A DNA stretch of 64,000 bases from Durusdinium trenchii (GCA_963970005.1 CAXAMN010021363.1:342377-406376); one strand, 5' to 3'. Numbered from the stretch's first letter, positions 46,850 to 59,454 are shown. Numbers and translations are program-made. Notes: generated from the letters alone by a model not told the origin.

Positions 46850-48018
46850 AGACAAAAAATGCAAAGAATGAACATGGACAAAATGGATGGAAGAAGGGCC
46901 GCCAACGTCGGACGCCTCTCGTCCTCCAAAAGCCGTGACAGGGAGTGGTGACCAAAGACGGTCTCGCTCAGCTCCTGGAGTGGCTGAGAACCATTTGATT
47001 GACACGGTGAAACGGCAAGAAATGTCACAAAGTGCCAAAGTGGAAGGAAACAAGAACGACACAGCAGCTGCCCTCAGCCTGGACACGGCCACAGTGATTT
47101 CAGTGATTCCATCACATGACCGAATGCTCTCATACCATCTCACAACAAAACACTCCAAAACACCTTGAACAGCCTCAAAACACACACTCCAGCATAATTA
47201 GCATGTTTGAGCGGTTTACATTCAACCCGCATCTTGGCATGTCAAACATCCAACCGCTGTCATTTGTCCAGAACTCGTCCTTCCGCAGTTTGGAACGACA
47301 CTGCAGTTTCACCTGGGAGATCTCAATCTCTTGCCTCGGGCTCATGTAGATGAGCTTGCCTGGGCTGCTGTGGATACATCTCCAAGTATCACAAAAATGC
47401 GACAGTTCACACACACACACACCGAGGGCAGAAGGGGCAACAAACATCCGCGAGTTCCCGCGAGTTGCACACTTGCAAGCAAAGCCCTGCTCATCAAAGC
47501 TGCGAAGGCAGTCTCGCAGATCTTCCCAGGTCTCGATGAATGACTGGCCAGGAGCAATGCCCGGCAAAGAGAGAAACACGGTGATCTTGGACATTGTAAT
47601 CCATGTCTATATCTGCGCGCAATACTTAGGACAAAACATGACAAAACAGCTAGTGTTTTCAAGGGCTATGTGGGTCAAGCACATGCTGATGGAGAACAGT
47701 CAACAATTGTTTACGTTCTGGGGGCACCTTTTGGTAGAAGGGAGTGGGGGTGAGCAACTCCATGCGAATATAAGAGTTATATATCTACTGTATGTCTATC
47801 CATGTGTATCCATTTGTCGCTTTCCTTAAAGGCTTGCTTAACTGAAGGGTTCCGGATTCGCCATAAGTGCCATTCAACGCCTCGTTTGATTTGACACCTG
47901 TGGGCTTGCCAGCTTCAGCATTGGAAAATCTTTCGTACTCTTCCTCAGGTCGCAGTCTTGCAGTTGTGCGAACTCCGATCACAAATCTATCTCTGTTGGG
48001 GCATGGCTGATTTTTCAT
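46850..48018 (-). CDS. Unidentified multi-exon gene with possible C-terminal membrane helix
   Basis: The first exon begins at ATG 48018 (MKNQPCPNRDRFVIG, then TARLRPEEEYERFSN). Further coding-looking frames follow on the same strand: about 47.59-47.48 kb (SFIETWEDLRDCLRSFDEQG), 47359-~47257 after CCCAG|G (LIYMSPRQEIEISQVKLQC), about 47.18-47.0 kb (EAVQGVLECFVVRWYESI), and 46974-~46855 after CTCCAG|G (ELSETVFGHHSLSRLLEDE, then a hydrophobic stretch LLPSILSMFILCIF). Exon ends other than the two acceptors are not fixed. Function unknown. The start lies only about 30 bp from the outer inverted-repeat copy of the 48.05-49.44 kb element, which may carry or disturb its promoter. Confidence 0.4.
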
Positions 48019-48050
48019 GCTCACTGCTCACTTATGAAGTTAAGCTCGAT

Positions 48051-49443
48051 TATAGTACCGTGCTGTATTTTGGAAAATATTAAGACAGTTTATTGAATGG
48101 AAGATCCATTTTTCGAGGAAAATCCAGGCAACAGCAAATGGAAGAAATACCCTGTAGCATAAAGTAGGTGTTCAATTTCTTCCATTTGTACTAAAGGCTT
48201 GCTCTGTCATTAGAAAAACTGACAGAAATGGCAGGGAGAGACTGTTGTTTCCACGCGTGCACGTCGCCTGATCTGAAGAGGAGAATAACCTAATACTTTC
48301 CGAAACCTTTATTGGTTGTTGGTTTGTTTTTCCTTTTGCTTCCTGGCCGTATTTCTTCCATTTGGTTTCTAATCTTCACCTCTGATCAGTAAATCGGCTC
48401 CAGTCTCTCATGACTTCAAATAGTCTGAACTACTGTTTTAGCATTAGTAGTATTGGCATTTATTTAGAGAGGTTTATTTATCATAGGTTGACACTACATA
48501 TAGTACCGTGCTGTATTTTGGAAGACATGATCTGCAAAAGGAAAAGGAAAGGACAAGGAACAGGAAAAGGAAGGGACCAAATCAAAAGCAACAAGACCTG
48601 AAGAAAAAAGGAAAGACTTTGACCAGCACAAGGAGGATAAAGAAACAATGACTATACATCCTTCTCCTTGTCCTCTTCCTTTTTCCCCTTCCTCTTCCTT
48701 TCCTCTTGTTTCCTCTTCCTTTTCCTCTTGCGCTTCCTTTTCTCCGTCCTCTTCCTCTTCTTGTTCTTTTTCCCCTTCCTCTTTCTTTTGCTCTGCCTCT
48801 TCCTCTTCCTCTTCTTCTTCCTTTTCCTTTTCCTTTCCCATTCCTCTTCCTTTTCCTCTTCCCTTTCCTCTTCTCATCCTTTTCCTGTTCCTTGTCTTCC
48901 TCTTCCCCGCTTCCTCGTCTTTTTCCTCTTTCTTTTCTTTTTCTTCTTTCCCTTCCTCTTCCTTTTCTTTTTCCCCTTCCTCTTCCTTTTGCTCTTCCTC
49001 TTCCTCTTCCTTTCTGTTTTCATTTTCCCTTCCTCTTCCTTTTCCTCTTCCTCTGCTCTTCCTTTTCTTGTTCCTTGTCGTCTTCCTCTTCCTTCCTCTC
49101 TTCCTTTTCCTTTTCCTCTTCCTTGTCTTCTTCCCCTCCCTCTTCCTTTTCCTTTTCCTTTTCCCCTTCCTCTTCTCTTCCTGTTCCTTGTCCTCTTCCT
49201 TTTCCTTCTCCTCCTCTTCCCCGCTTCCTCTTCCTTTTTCCTTCTTCCTTCTCTCTCCTTTTCTTTTTTTGACAGGAAAACCACCTGCAACCATTCAAAT
49301 GGAAGAAATCGGAACATGGATATGGCTCCGGGTACTTCTTCCATTTCATCTGGCCTCGGGCCATTTTCCGACCCCACATCAAATGGAAGATCGGGAACTT
49401 GTTGGTGCAGATCATTTCTTCCAAAATGCAGCACGGTACTATA
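48051..49443. mobile_element. Candidate non-autonomous DNA element with 37-bp inverted termini
   Basis: A 37-nt sequence beginning TATAGTACCGTGCTGTATTT at 48499-48535 is matched in inverted orientation at 49407-49443 with two mismatches. A third, shorter copy (24 nt) lies in direct orientation at 48051-48074. Inside, a 12-nt phrase CAAATGGAAGAA or its complement recurs at about 48136, 48177, 48352, 49296, 49327 and 49380. There is no transposase frame. The two nested left ends suggest either an older longer element or two insertions. Target-site duplications cannot be fixed because the flanks are TA-rich. Confidence 0.65.
48655..49270. repeat. Polypyrimidine minisatellite (TTCCTCTTCC)
   Basis: About 600 bp of almost pure C/T on the plus strand, built of TTCCTCTTCCTTTTCC-like units with variants. 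The long Ser/Phe-rich plus frames and Lys/Glu-rich minus frames over it are repeat artefacts. Polypurine:polypyrimidine mirror tracts like this can form triplex DNA. It sits centrally between the inverted repeats of the surrounding element. Confidence 0.95.
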
Positions 49444-49486
49444 AGTTGTATTATATTACAATTATAATGTGGCTTCTGTTGTGCGT

Positions 49487-49640
49487 GAGTCTGGCAACCT
49501 TTCGAAGAAAGTCAATTGACAGCTGCAGGATTGAATCCTCACATTGCCGCCAGGGTTCAGATTCCTTGTAGGGCACCAAAGCACCATCTCGAAGGCCCAA
49601 GAGTTTGGATTTATTGGCGGAAATCTCAGCTGCGGCAAAT
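49487..49640 (-). CDS. Candidate exon, unknown
   Basis: A minus-strand frame reading AAEISANKSKLLGLRDGALV then YKESEPWRQCEDSILQL has the look of real coding sequence and follows a GCAG acceptor just after a copy of the CATTTG phrase of the neighbouring element. No partner exons were fixed and no family recognised. Confidence 0.3.
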
Positions 49641-49849
49641 GGAAGTGGTTGCCAAGTGCTTGCAACATTAGAACTGCCTATAGCCACTGCAATGGAATAA
49701 ACACGCATCACTGGTGCTGGGCTCTGTGAGAAGCAGCATGGATTGGATGTGGTGCATCTGAAACACCATTCCTGGTCATGAGATCCTCGCCATAACGACT
49801 TGCAGCAATCGCCCGAAGGTAATTTCACCTCGATCAACTTCTGGCTTCA

Positions 49850-52800
49850 TCCGAATCATCCAGTTTCTAGCTGTTGTAAGAAAAGCCTGGAGGCTTTCCG
49901 ATCTATGGTAGCACCACTACCAACCATGTCGAACTACACCACATGAGCCTTGCTTCTGCGCCAAGCTGCTGAGAATTTCGGACCTTAACAAATCACAGAG
50001 TGCGAAGTCCAGGAGTTGTCCCTACGCAAGGCTTCCACAACTAATGCAATGAAAGCGGCTGATCCTGTAGCCATGCTGCGACCGAGACATTTCTGGCATG
50101 AAGGCCAGCGAGCAAAAGCGGAAAGCCAAACGACAGCAGCACCATGACACCAGCGCTACTGTATTAAGGCATCAGGAATTCAGTTCTTGGTGCAACATTG
50201 CCGCACGCCTAAAAACGACTACATCGTCTGCTGCTTTTGGCATCAATGGACCGCAATGGCCGATGAAGTGACCTAGGTCCAGCCTGACGCCAGAATCCGT
50301 ACACTTTGGCCATCCTCCTTTCGCGAGGCATCGGCGAACCTCCTCGCGAACAACCAGGATGACTCAGGATGACCCTGTTTGGCAGCTTTACCAACCACAG
50401 TTGAGCTTGACACAAAAGCCTTCCAAACGGTGACATCTACATACACATACATAAATACATGTGTATACATATATATATATATGTTTTAAACAAATCTGCC
50501 GACCCCGGTGCTAAAGCAATGGGGAGCGCGAAAAGAGAAAACGTGGGCCGGCACCATCGCCAACTGAGGTTTGGCACTGGTAGGATTCATGTTGGAGGCA
50601 TGATAGCATGGGGGAAAGCTGCGGCAAACTCAAAGAGTTCACTTATTTTTGTTCTGCAATACGTGCCAAACAAACACATCTCACCAAGTCTCAACTGTCC
50701 TCCCAAACATCCGGCGCAACAATATCCTGATGCTCCACGGTGCATGGCCCAAAATGATGCCGTGAGGCCAGTAGCGTTCACACCATGAATATGTTTTTTA
50801 AACAGCATGTCACACATGGACTCCTCGGGGTTCGCATTTTCCTCTTCTTGGACAAATCCGCGGAAGCTGGGTGGTGGAACCTCCAAAACTGCTCGGAAGT
50901 TCAACCTGCACGCAACTTGCCAACGCAATCATTGCACATGTCCAGTCCAAACGGTTAAGACGATTAAGAGCGAAAACCAGTCTGTTTGGGGCACCTGCGT
51001 TTGGCCGCGCCTTCTGGACCCCGGCGGGTCTAAAAAAACGCCCGGCGTGGATTCAATCAAAGCAACCTCCGAGAGCAGTCTGAGACGGAGAACAGGGGCG
51101 AGGAGTCAAGGGATTCCTTGAGTTTGTTGCACGGTGTTGTTCCTCTCTGGAGATGCTGGTGGGGAAGCCAAGCAACAAGAAAGGATCTGGACATATGCAG
51201 CCAAGCTGCAAGCTGCTGCTGTGTCAACTTCACTCCGGTGAGAAGCTGCCAATACCTTTCGAAAGTTCATTTCAAGAACATATGCCAAGTCTTGATATTC
51301 ACCACACACATAAATCGGTGAGGAATTTACACTGTGACTGTTCCTTTCCCGGGATGTGTTCGTGTAATTGCTATGCAGTTTTGCATTGTAGTTAAGTTAT
51401 CCACGGCAAACATGCAATAGATAATCAATATTCTATATATTGTGCTTTGGCATCTGAAGCAAAAGCAACACAAGAACAAACTATAGTGAGAATCAAGTCA
51501 CCACTGCAAAACCGCCCCACGCGGGATTGCTTCATCCACATAGAGTGAACACACAATCCACCTCAAGAGACCCTGCCAGGCGCTGCTGTCACCGGAGCAA
51601 AGCCAACCAACCCCAATCAAGTCTTCCATGTGCAGTTGAGGTGTGCCAAACATATTTCCTCAATCTCTGCATTTGGGGCTGCTGTTGACAACTGACTGAG
51701 GTGGTGTAAAAAAAACCTCTACCTTTCCCTATACCACTTTTGACGTCATCGTTTCTTTTCCTGCTTTATCGTTTTACAGCACGTTGACTAATTGCACCAA
51801 TTGTAGTGTGTGCACTGCATGCATGATATGCATGTGGTGTGTGGAACCTTGCAGACATGAAGACATTAGGCTCGCTGTGTTATCTTTTATGTTATCGTTT
51901 TGTTACGTATCGTTTTCATGCCTGCTGCAAGTTGGAAAAGCATGTGGCACGACAATGCTGTAGCACAAGGTTACAGCGGTCCACACTTGTCACATGGTTT
52001 TGCGCAAGAGTCACCAGGGGTTATCGTTGTCTTTTCTTCCTATATCCTTTTACAGGGGATTGAGCATGCTTCCAGAAAAGAACGGACATGCGAATACTAT
52101 ATAATTTCTTACATGATTGTTTTTGTTTGTAGTCTTTCAACTGCTCTTCTCTGGACTGAATAGTGGCATATAGAGACTGGTCTTCAACTGCTCGTGCAAG
52201 AGTTGTCACAGTTGAACAACGTTTGAATGTCTGAGTTTATTATATATTCGCGTGGCCCAATCCTCAAGACATGGAAACACACACACACATACGTCACGCT
52301 CTATTGCATAGCAGTTGGCCACCCAAAAAAGACTCTGCAAACATCTGGTTGGACAGCACTGGAAAACGGACAGCGCTGCCCACCAAGCCAAAAGTCTCAA
52401 TCCTCGCCTGTGGGGTCAATGGACTTTCTTCATCCATCAGCAGCAAACAATTGCAATTGCTTAGAGGATCCCTGGTGTGCATGAAGGAGTTAAGACTATC
52501 AGCGCGAAACACAGGCTTCTCCATTTGTTTGGTTGGTCCATACTGTTGGGGGATGAGAAGTGCTGGTTTTGCTGACAGGCATTGCTTTCCTGTTGCGACT
52601 TGAGCCTCGAGTCAGTTTACAGTAGACTCAGCAAGGCTCAGCAGCTCTAGCTCCGGCACCGTTGGATCCAAAAACCTTCTGCGAAATCCCAACCCTCCTA
52701 ACCGCGGTTCTACTGTTCTTGACATGGAGCTTGGATTTTGGTAGGGTTCTGTGAACAACTCGGCAAACTCTCATCATTGGCCTCAGGCACAGTTTCCATC

Positions 52801-53600
52801 AGAACTACCCTACGGATCTGTACAGAGCTTTCTTTCAACCCTGCTTGTGAGGTTGTGTCCACAAATTGTGGTGACCATAGAAACAGATCGGCAACCCAAC
52901 GACATACACACAACGAGCAGCGGGATGTGCACTTGTTTCTCTTGGCGCTTAGGCTGAGTCCCGCTCAGCGGGATCAGTCAGGAAGGGGGCGCCACCCATA
53001 AGTCCTGGTGACGGGCGGCGCGGGTGGAGCCTTTTTGGCGTTTCGATGCCGAAAAAACGACCACGAGGACGTGGGCCCCAAACAAGCCTCTCTCGTTTCA
53101 TCTCGTTTCTATATCATGCCCCGTTTGGGGCCGGGGAAGCGTCGAGGGTCATTTCGAGACCAATTCTTGCATCAAGGACGTTCAAATGAACCGTCGTGAT
53201 TTTGAGAGGGGCTAGTCGGTCACTCAGCAAAACAAGCAGAAACATCACAAGTCGAAACTCGACCGTGCCCGCTGCCTTTTCCTCTGCTCATTGCTTTGCA
53301 AGCTTTCCTACAAGACAGGAGTCAACAAGCTTGCGACGAATCTACTCGAAGTAGATCCCAAGGAAGATCCAGGAGACGTCCAAACGAATCCTCTCCTGGT
53401 TTGAGATACCTTGCTAGCTTCCAGCTGCTGTTCTCTTGCTCCCAAGTGGCAACTGGCAACAAAGACTACGGAGGTGCGGGCCAATGTGGGCCATGCATTG
53501 TGAGAGAACAGCAAGCTGTCAAAATGTGTAACCAAAGCCCATGCTTTGGCCACCACGGCTCTACAACACACGCATTATCCAAAAGGGCCGCCGGGCGACC
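49850..53600. other. No confidently supported gene
   Basis: A few minus-strand stretches read as possible exons (about 50.43-50.29 kb, ARRFADASRKEDGQSV; about 52.90-52.75 kb, IRRVVLMETVPEANDESL), but I could not pair any by phase or family. A TA-rich run lies at about 50465-50482. Any real genes here are probably on the minus strand, like their neighbours. Confidence 0.35.
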
Positions 53601-53679
53601 ACGAACTTCCACCCTTGCAGCCCTTGCAGCTGACAAGCTAGGAAAAGTGAACTAGATTGACCCTTGCCAATATCTCTAA

Positions 53680-54582
53680 TTAGATGGAAACTGTGAACGT
53701 CTCCTCCACCATCTCACACTTCATCAGCTTCATGGCGCCTCGGAGACTCAGGACTTTCACTTCTTGGCCCAGATAGTGCAGCACATCCTCATGGGATCCA
53801 TTCCTGTTTTCCCGCCTCGCGACCTCAAAGGCGCTGAGCCCTTTCGAGTTCTCCTTCTCGGGGTCCGCACCCGCGGCCAAGAGCAAACGGACCAGATCGA
53901 CATCGCCATAGATCGCAGCCACATGGAGCGGGTAAACGGAGTCACGCTGAAACAGGCATCCCAATCCACCAGATCTGGCTCGATGCACATCCTTGAAACC
54001 ATGTGTTTTCAGGAACTCTTCGAGGTACACTTGGCGATACAGCTGCATCTGGCGGCGCCGTTCGGAGCGCACCAGACCGGCAGAAGAGTTCTTCGGTTCC
54101 ATGAGGGGCGGCTGTGACTCCCCTTGAGTCTTTTGAGCCACCTGCGTCTTTTGAGTATATACATTCATGTGCTCCCCAAGTCTCCAAAAACGAAAATGAC
54201 ACGGATTCCACTGCTTACCTTCCATGAGCTGGAACCCGTGGCCCTTCACCACGGATAGAAATCTCCTTGCAAAACAGTGACTTACAATACTTACAGGAGT
54301 CCCAGCCATGTTAATTTGAGGAGGGCTGGGGACCTTCCAGTCCTGCATTGGTCTCTTCCAGCAGCACTTGCCTGGCCAAACATGCTGAGTAGTGATGGCT
54401 GAGTCTGCCAGAACACGCTGGAGCGTCGTCTTCTCAAGCTGCTCCATCATGTCTGAAGTCATTGTGCAAAAAATACCTGCCGGCCTGTTCTGCAGTACAA
54501 TTTGGGTGTCTTCAAGGCCCTTCATGGAAATCACCTTTGGCATCGTTGTCTGGTTAGGAGGCGCCTGAGGTCTTCTGTCCAT
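53680..54582 (-). CDS. Ankyrin-repeat protein (last exon)
   Basis: An open frame of 300 codons ends at TAA 53680. Residues about 170-300 look coding: RRRQMQLYRQVYLEEFLKTH, then from residue 214 a clear ankyrin repeat (YPLHVAAIYGDVDLVRLLL, AAGADPEKENSKG) and a second weaker one (LSAFEVARRENRNG, HEDVLHYLG). Ankyrin repeats mediate protein-protein contacts; such proteins are very numerous in dinoflagellates, so the partner cannot be guessed. The first about 150 residues are Pro/Cys/Trp-rich, unlike the rest, and probably include unspliced intron; the true exon may start near 54.15 kb. GC content of the repeat part is clearly higher than of the upstream part. It lies on the minus strand like its neighbours. 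Confidence 0.6.
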   Translation of the reverse strand: MDRRPQAPPNQTTMPKVISMKGLEDTQIVLQNRPAGIFCTMTSDMMEQLEKTTLQRVLADSAITTQHVWPGKCCWKRPMQDWKVPSPPQINMAGTPVSIVSHCFARRFLSVVKGHGFQLMEGKQWNPCHFRFWRLGEHMNVYTQKTQVAQKTQGESQPPLMEPKNSSAGLVRSERRRQMQLYRQVYLEEFLKTHGFKDVHRARSGGLGCLFQRDSVYPLHVAAIYGDVDLVRLLLAAGADPEKENSKGLSAFEVARRENRNGSHEDVLHYLGQEVKVLSLRGAMKLMKCEMVEETFTVSI

Positions 54583-55607
54583 GTTCGCTTGGTAAGGCGC
54601 AATGTTCTACAATTCCGTGATCCAAGCCAAATGCGGTGAACCCAAACTGACAGAAAGAGTTTTAAGCTGCGAGGCTCTCCAGCGCTTCCAGCTGCGCATC
54701 TGAGCCTCAAAGCGTTTTTGTCTGAGCCATGTAAGCCTGCTGTAGCTTGCCCAATAAATGCAAAAGCTCTGATTTCCACTCACACTGAACGGGGTTGTAC
54801 TCCTGCACCTGAACCGATCCAAAAAGGGTCGAAGCGGGATGGATGTAGGAAACAAGTAGTCAATTGATCAACAGGGGTCGAGCGCACTTGCCCTCAAAGC
54901 CGGGGCTGAATGTCCACAAGGGAAAGCCATGTCCCTTCTGAAAATTCCGGTGAAACTTCTAAACCTGCCAAGTGCCTCTTGCAAACATCCGGCTCACAAC
55001 GACCTGATGTCCGGCGCATCTAGGTTGAGGACACTTCTAACCTCTGAAGCTTTGGACCTTAGTCCAACCGGCACAGTTGCAACCGCGCAAACTCTTTACC
55101 ACTGCGACCATCTAAGCAATTAAGCTATTGCACAAGGAGTCTCAAACATGTTGTGTCAGGAGTGAGGTGTCGAAATCTATGAACATCATGCCATTTCTCC
55201 GCCTAGCCTTCTGTGCCTTCGCACGGCACAAATCTGAGGCGCTGGCTTCCGAGAAGCGAAATTGCTGCCCTGGCGACGACACCATCGTCGACCGTTCCAA
55301 CGACTCAACAGTGCGCTGCAACAGCGCGCTGCGGGAGGCGTATTAGCTCAGCCTACAGCTGAGTTTCACCACTGTGCGATTAGGATAAGGATAATTGGTC
55401 TGGGAGTGTGGCTTCGGCGTTCTACGTCACAACAACCTTTTAAGAGAAAATACATGACTTCTTTGCAGTGCCTAACCGCGCCGCGCATTCACATGGTCAA
55501 GTTCGATACCTCCATCTCCATCTCCGTCAGGTGGCACCTGCTACAATTGCAGCTGCCACACCAAGAGACGATGTATCGTCGGTCGAGATTTGATCTACCA
55601 AGATCAC

Positions 55608-55770
55608 CTCTTCCAAGGCGAAGATGGCCGGGGTCTTTGTCTCCTGCCAGAATGTGCTTCCGGCCAACTGGTGATTGAGGCTGCTGAAAGCATCTGAAAG
55701 CCCTGCTAAAGAGTTTGCCCCAGGCTTGAAACCAAAATGTGTCAGAAAGCATGCCACAAATTCGGTCACC
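55608..55770 (-). CDS. Candidate exon, unknown
   Basis: After CACAG|G the frame reads VTEFVACFLTHFGFKPG, then DAFSSLNHQLAG and FWQETKTPAIFALEE, ending at a GT donor in phase 0: 54 codons with both splice sites plausible. No family recognised. The frame continues readably for about 80 nt past the donor, so an alternative longer exon to another donor is possible. Confidence 0.4.
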
Positions 55771-55829
55771 CTGTGCATCTGCTGTCATGCCTTTCCCTGG
55801 TAGAAGGTCTTGAGACTTTGCCATGGCCT

Positions 55830-57200
55830 TGGTGCAAAACTGGTCATATTTGCGAGAACTAGTTCAAAATTGCTGAGCATTGTCTACTATATGTATATAT
55901 ATATATGTGTGTGTGTGTATGTGTTGCATTGTATTCTCGTACATTCTCGCCGATGTGCCTTGGTCAGCAAGGAGATAAGCAGGAAGTATGTAAACAATCA
56001 AACTTTCAGTTTTGAAACGTTGATGTACGGATATGTACGGCATACCGGATGTCAATATTAGTATCGAGTTGCGGCATCTTTGTCCCCCTCCCACTCAGCA
56101 TTGGGCAGTCAGATCTGGAGGAATTCCTCCAAATGCAACAGTGGCATAGAGTGACCACCTGCAGCCATCTCCTGAAATCACCGAGCCTGGATGACACCGC
56201 ACGTAGCCGGGGTGTGTGAACTGCGGCCTGCGGCGCCGTTCCGTTTCAGCTCCGTTCGACCGGTTTCGGTTCTGGAGCTCTTGGGTCACAACCACCGAGG
56301 GGACCAAGTTAAAGCGACTCCCAGCTCACACGAACACACAAGCAGCAAAGCATTTGCCAAGCAGCATTCAAAACAAATATACGGCCACATGATCCCAATC
56401 TGTGCTGCAGTTTCCGTGTCACACGAGGCAGAACTTTCTGCTCTACTTCCCTCCTCTCACGAGCAAGTTGGGCTTCCAACTCACAGCAGCCGGTGGGGGC
56501 GAGTGTAGGCCAGAGGTGCAACGAGTGAGCCAAACAAAGCCGTCGAATTCCAATTCAACTTCGCGAGATCTATCCGCCTATCCGCCAGAAACCACTGGTC
56601 TACGACAAAATTGCTGGGTTGTCCTTGCCCTCTCTCGTTCGGTGTCGGAACAACGTCGTTTCTCACAGAGTTCCACTTCCTGAGCTCAGGAACTTTGACA
56701 CTTCCACTCGACTCATTCCAAAGAGTGATTCGAAGGAAGAGGCTCGCCATTCCATGTTCGAAGCCAACACCGACATGTGACATAAGCAATCAATATATAT
56801 AAACCGTTCAAGCTCTTCAGCCGTATCTTTGCCTCTCAAGTGCAACCGTCCTGTCAAGTCCGCCAAGTCAATGGAGTGAACCGTCCTGTCCTCGCGATAT
56901 CCACCCATTCCTCTCCGCAAAAACTCACATGCGTGCTGCGTAAGAAGGTGTCCAACAACGCGCAGTGCACCCATCGGGCAACGGGGACGTTGTCTGCCTT
57001 CATGAGGGCCCACTTGTCAGCACTACCGGTCTCAAAGTAGTACCTTGCCCAACTAAAAGCATGATGTTCTTGTTCCTTTATGTTCCCTCTCCTCCAGTTT
57101 CTCTCCTTCTGTCTCTCTCTCTCGCCAGGGTTGCTGTTGGCTGGTGCTGCATTCCCAGCCCTGGGAATTCCTTACTTTTTCTTAACATCGTTTTCATAGT
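55830..57200. other. No confidently supported gene
   Basis: A TA/TG run lies at 55892-55920. A minus-strand frame at 57.01-56.80 kb contains GGYREDRTVHSIDLADLTG and a 12-nt repeat (GACAGGACGGTT twice), but it has no partner exon or family. Confidence 0.35.
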
Positions 57201-57224
57201 GATAACATTGCCATCAGCTGCTCA

Positions 57225-57395
57225 TCTGTCACAACATTGTCATCGGTTTCGACACATTGTCACCGGCGGTCACACCATTGTCATCGAATGTGGTAATAGC
57301 ATAATCGGTTTCAGAACATTATCGTCGGTTCCAGAACAGTGTCCCGGCTAAAACTCACAGCATTGTCATTGGATGTCATTGGTGTCATTTTAGCC
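57225..57395. repeat. Degenerate tandem repeat with core CATTGTCATCGG
   Basis: Units of about 20-30 nt such as ACAACATTGTCATCGGTTTC, CACATTGTCACCGGCGG and CAGCATTGTCATTGGATG repeat about seven times. No coding frame persists. Confidence 0.75.
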
Positions 57396-57889
57396 CCTTT
57401 TTTTGTTATCTTATCTTTGCATCTTCCCTAGCTTTGGAATTTCTCACGGGCCGCACATGGACACTTTGGTGCTTATATATTATACTTATACTTATACTGC
57501 TTATGTGTGTGATTGCATTGTAAACCCTCCTGCCTGCGCCGTGTACCAAAAATTAACAGAACACGACGTTGTGGAGGTGTCTGTTTTCCCAATGTTCTAG
57601 TCTTCTTACAAATTTACTATCTACGCGCTGGAGGTATTCTTATTCAAGGATAAAATGTAGGAGGATACTGTCGCATCACGCGCCACATCACAGTAGCAGA
57701 CATCGCATAGACATCGCAATGTCGCCATCGTCGCAGACATGGACCGCAAAGAGTTTCCCAAAGGGGGGGGGTCGACAAAAAAACAAATTGGTGGTCTTGA
57801 TTTGAGGCAGAGCCCATTTTTTTTTTTGGCCCCCCCCCCCCCCCCCCGAAACGGAGAGCGTACTGAAGAATCAGAAAGGAAAATGCGCA

Positions 57890-59454
57890 AGGAAATGGAA
57901 TAGGACAATCCTGATGAGACCTCATGTGTTGAAGGGGATTTATGCTGAAAGGTCCAAGTGGGAGACAGAGATTCTGAAGCATCAGCAAAGCACAACAGCA
58001 GATGAGAGAACGCAAAAGAGTGGATTGAGCAAAGGGAAGAAAGCATCAGGTGGGAACCACATGAGAGTCAGGGCATCAGGTGGGGGTTGCCAAGCAACAA
58101 TTCCCCCACTTGGTTGGTGAGGTTAAGACATGGTTGGAAAGGGAAAGGAGTTATGGGCATGGGGTGCAGAAGATGGATCTTGCATGGAAATATTTTCAGC
58201 TGCTATCAGTGGAGAAAGTCAAGCTTGAGGAGAAAAGGGATGAGCTGGAAGATGGGCCCCAGAAGATTCTTTGTATCAATCAATTGGAAAGGACTGAATC
58301 CCAAATGAAGAGCATCAAAGAGGGGTATAAGCAAAGGGACAGGAGGGCCAAGATGCTATGGATGCTATTGGTGCCAAACATATGACTCCAAACGCGTTGG
58401 CGCCCATGAGCAATGAGGAGCAGCAGATTTCAGCAGAATTGGCATGGAACCACCATGACTATATCATGAGGCTTGTGTCCATGGGGCATGAAGATCTGAA
58501 GGAATTTGTGGCAAAGCCTGAATGTATGCTTGGATTCTCAGATCAGGTTCCTGTATGGGTGAAAAAGGGATCAACTAAGGCTGTATTTGCAGGCCATGAG
58601 ACCAGGACACATGGGAAGACCATCAAAAAGATTAGGGGGGACCTTCAAGATGATCTGAACCAACAAGCCCATGAGACAGGAACCCAATGAGGACCTTGAG
58701 GCATTGGATGATCAGACGAAGCAAGATTGGCAATTGGTGACCACTGAGGATCAAAAGGGTGGGGGAAGAGCTCATTTGACTATCATGACGGACTCAGCAA
58801 CTGAGAAGATGAGGATTACCGTTGAGGCCCATCAGCTGGTGAGCAATTTCTTCAACCCTGATGAGGACCCCATTGGACATGTGGGCAAGGGGGCGCTCAT
58901 AGTATCTGGGCAACATGCAAGATTGGACAACACTGATGACAAAGGCAGGTGGATTGAGGATGAATCATTTAACTATTTGGGAGACATCAAGCTGCATAGG
59001 AAGGGAGAGAGTGCCAGGAGGGAATTGGAGCAACGGGTCAAGATCAAGAAGGGGTCATCCTCATTTGTTGGAGCACTATGATGTTTATTCCCAACCATCC
59101 TCCAATCAGGACAATATCATTATGTCATGGGTCATTGCAAAGCAAGGGAGGATGTATCCAGTATCCATCTATCAGAGGGATTGCTTTGCTGCTTCATTTA
59201 GCGATGATACATACAAGAAGATGTATGCAGTCCATCAGCTACAGTCTATCATTTCTCCAAAGATGACAGCTATGATGCAATTCACAGATACAGACTTTAG
59301 CTATGTGTTTAAAAGCTTGATGAGGAAATCTGTTGATAAGATCATGGCAAAGGGGCAGCAGGCTATGGGCACAAGTGATGTGTACCAGATGGGTGAATGC
59401 AACGAAAACATAGAAAATCTATTGAAAATCATAGAAAAACGCAAAAAACACTGA
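57890..59454 (+). pseudogene. DDE-superfamily transposase, frameshifted remnant
   Basis: Five consecutive plus-strand frames continue one another: about 57914-58080, 58080-58365, 58358-58687, 58671-59080 and 59060-59454, so at least four frameshifts have broken it. Motifs: FSDQVPVWVKKGS (first catalytic Asp region), VGKGALIVSGQHARLDN, YQRDCFAASFSDDTYKK and SPKMTAMMQFTDTDFSYVF, the last matching the TH-LLQP-D-F block of the DDE_1 (pogo/Tc1-like) endonuclease group. The stretch is intronless and A/G-rich, unlike flanking genes. Just upstream are a T run and an 18-nt C run (57820-57847); terminal repeats were not found. From memory, this protein family is highly repeated in Symbiodiniaceae genomes; a search should confirm that. 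Confidence 0.65.

Noticed and set aside
48494-49571. Long Lys/Glu-rich minus frames and Ser/Phe-rich plus frames
   Set aside because: They follow directly from the C/T minisatellite, which is open in several frames at once.
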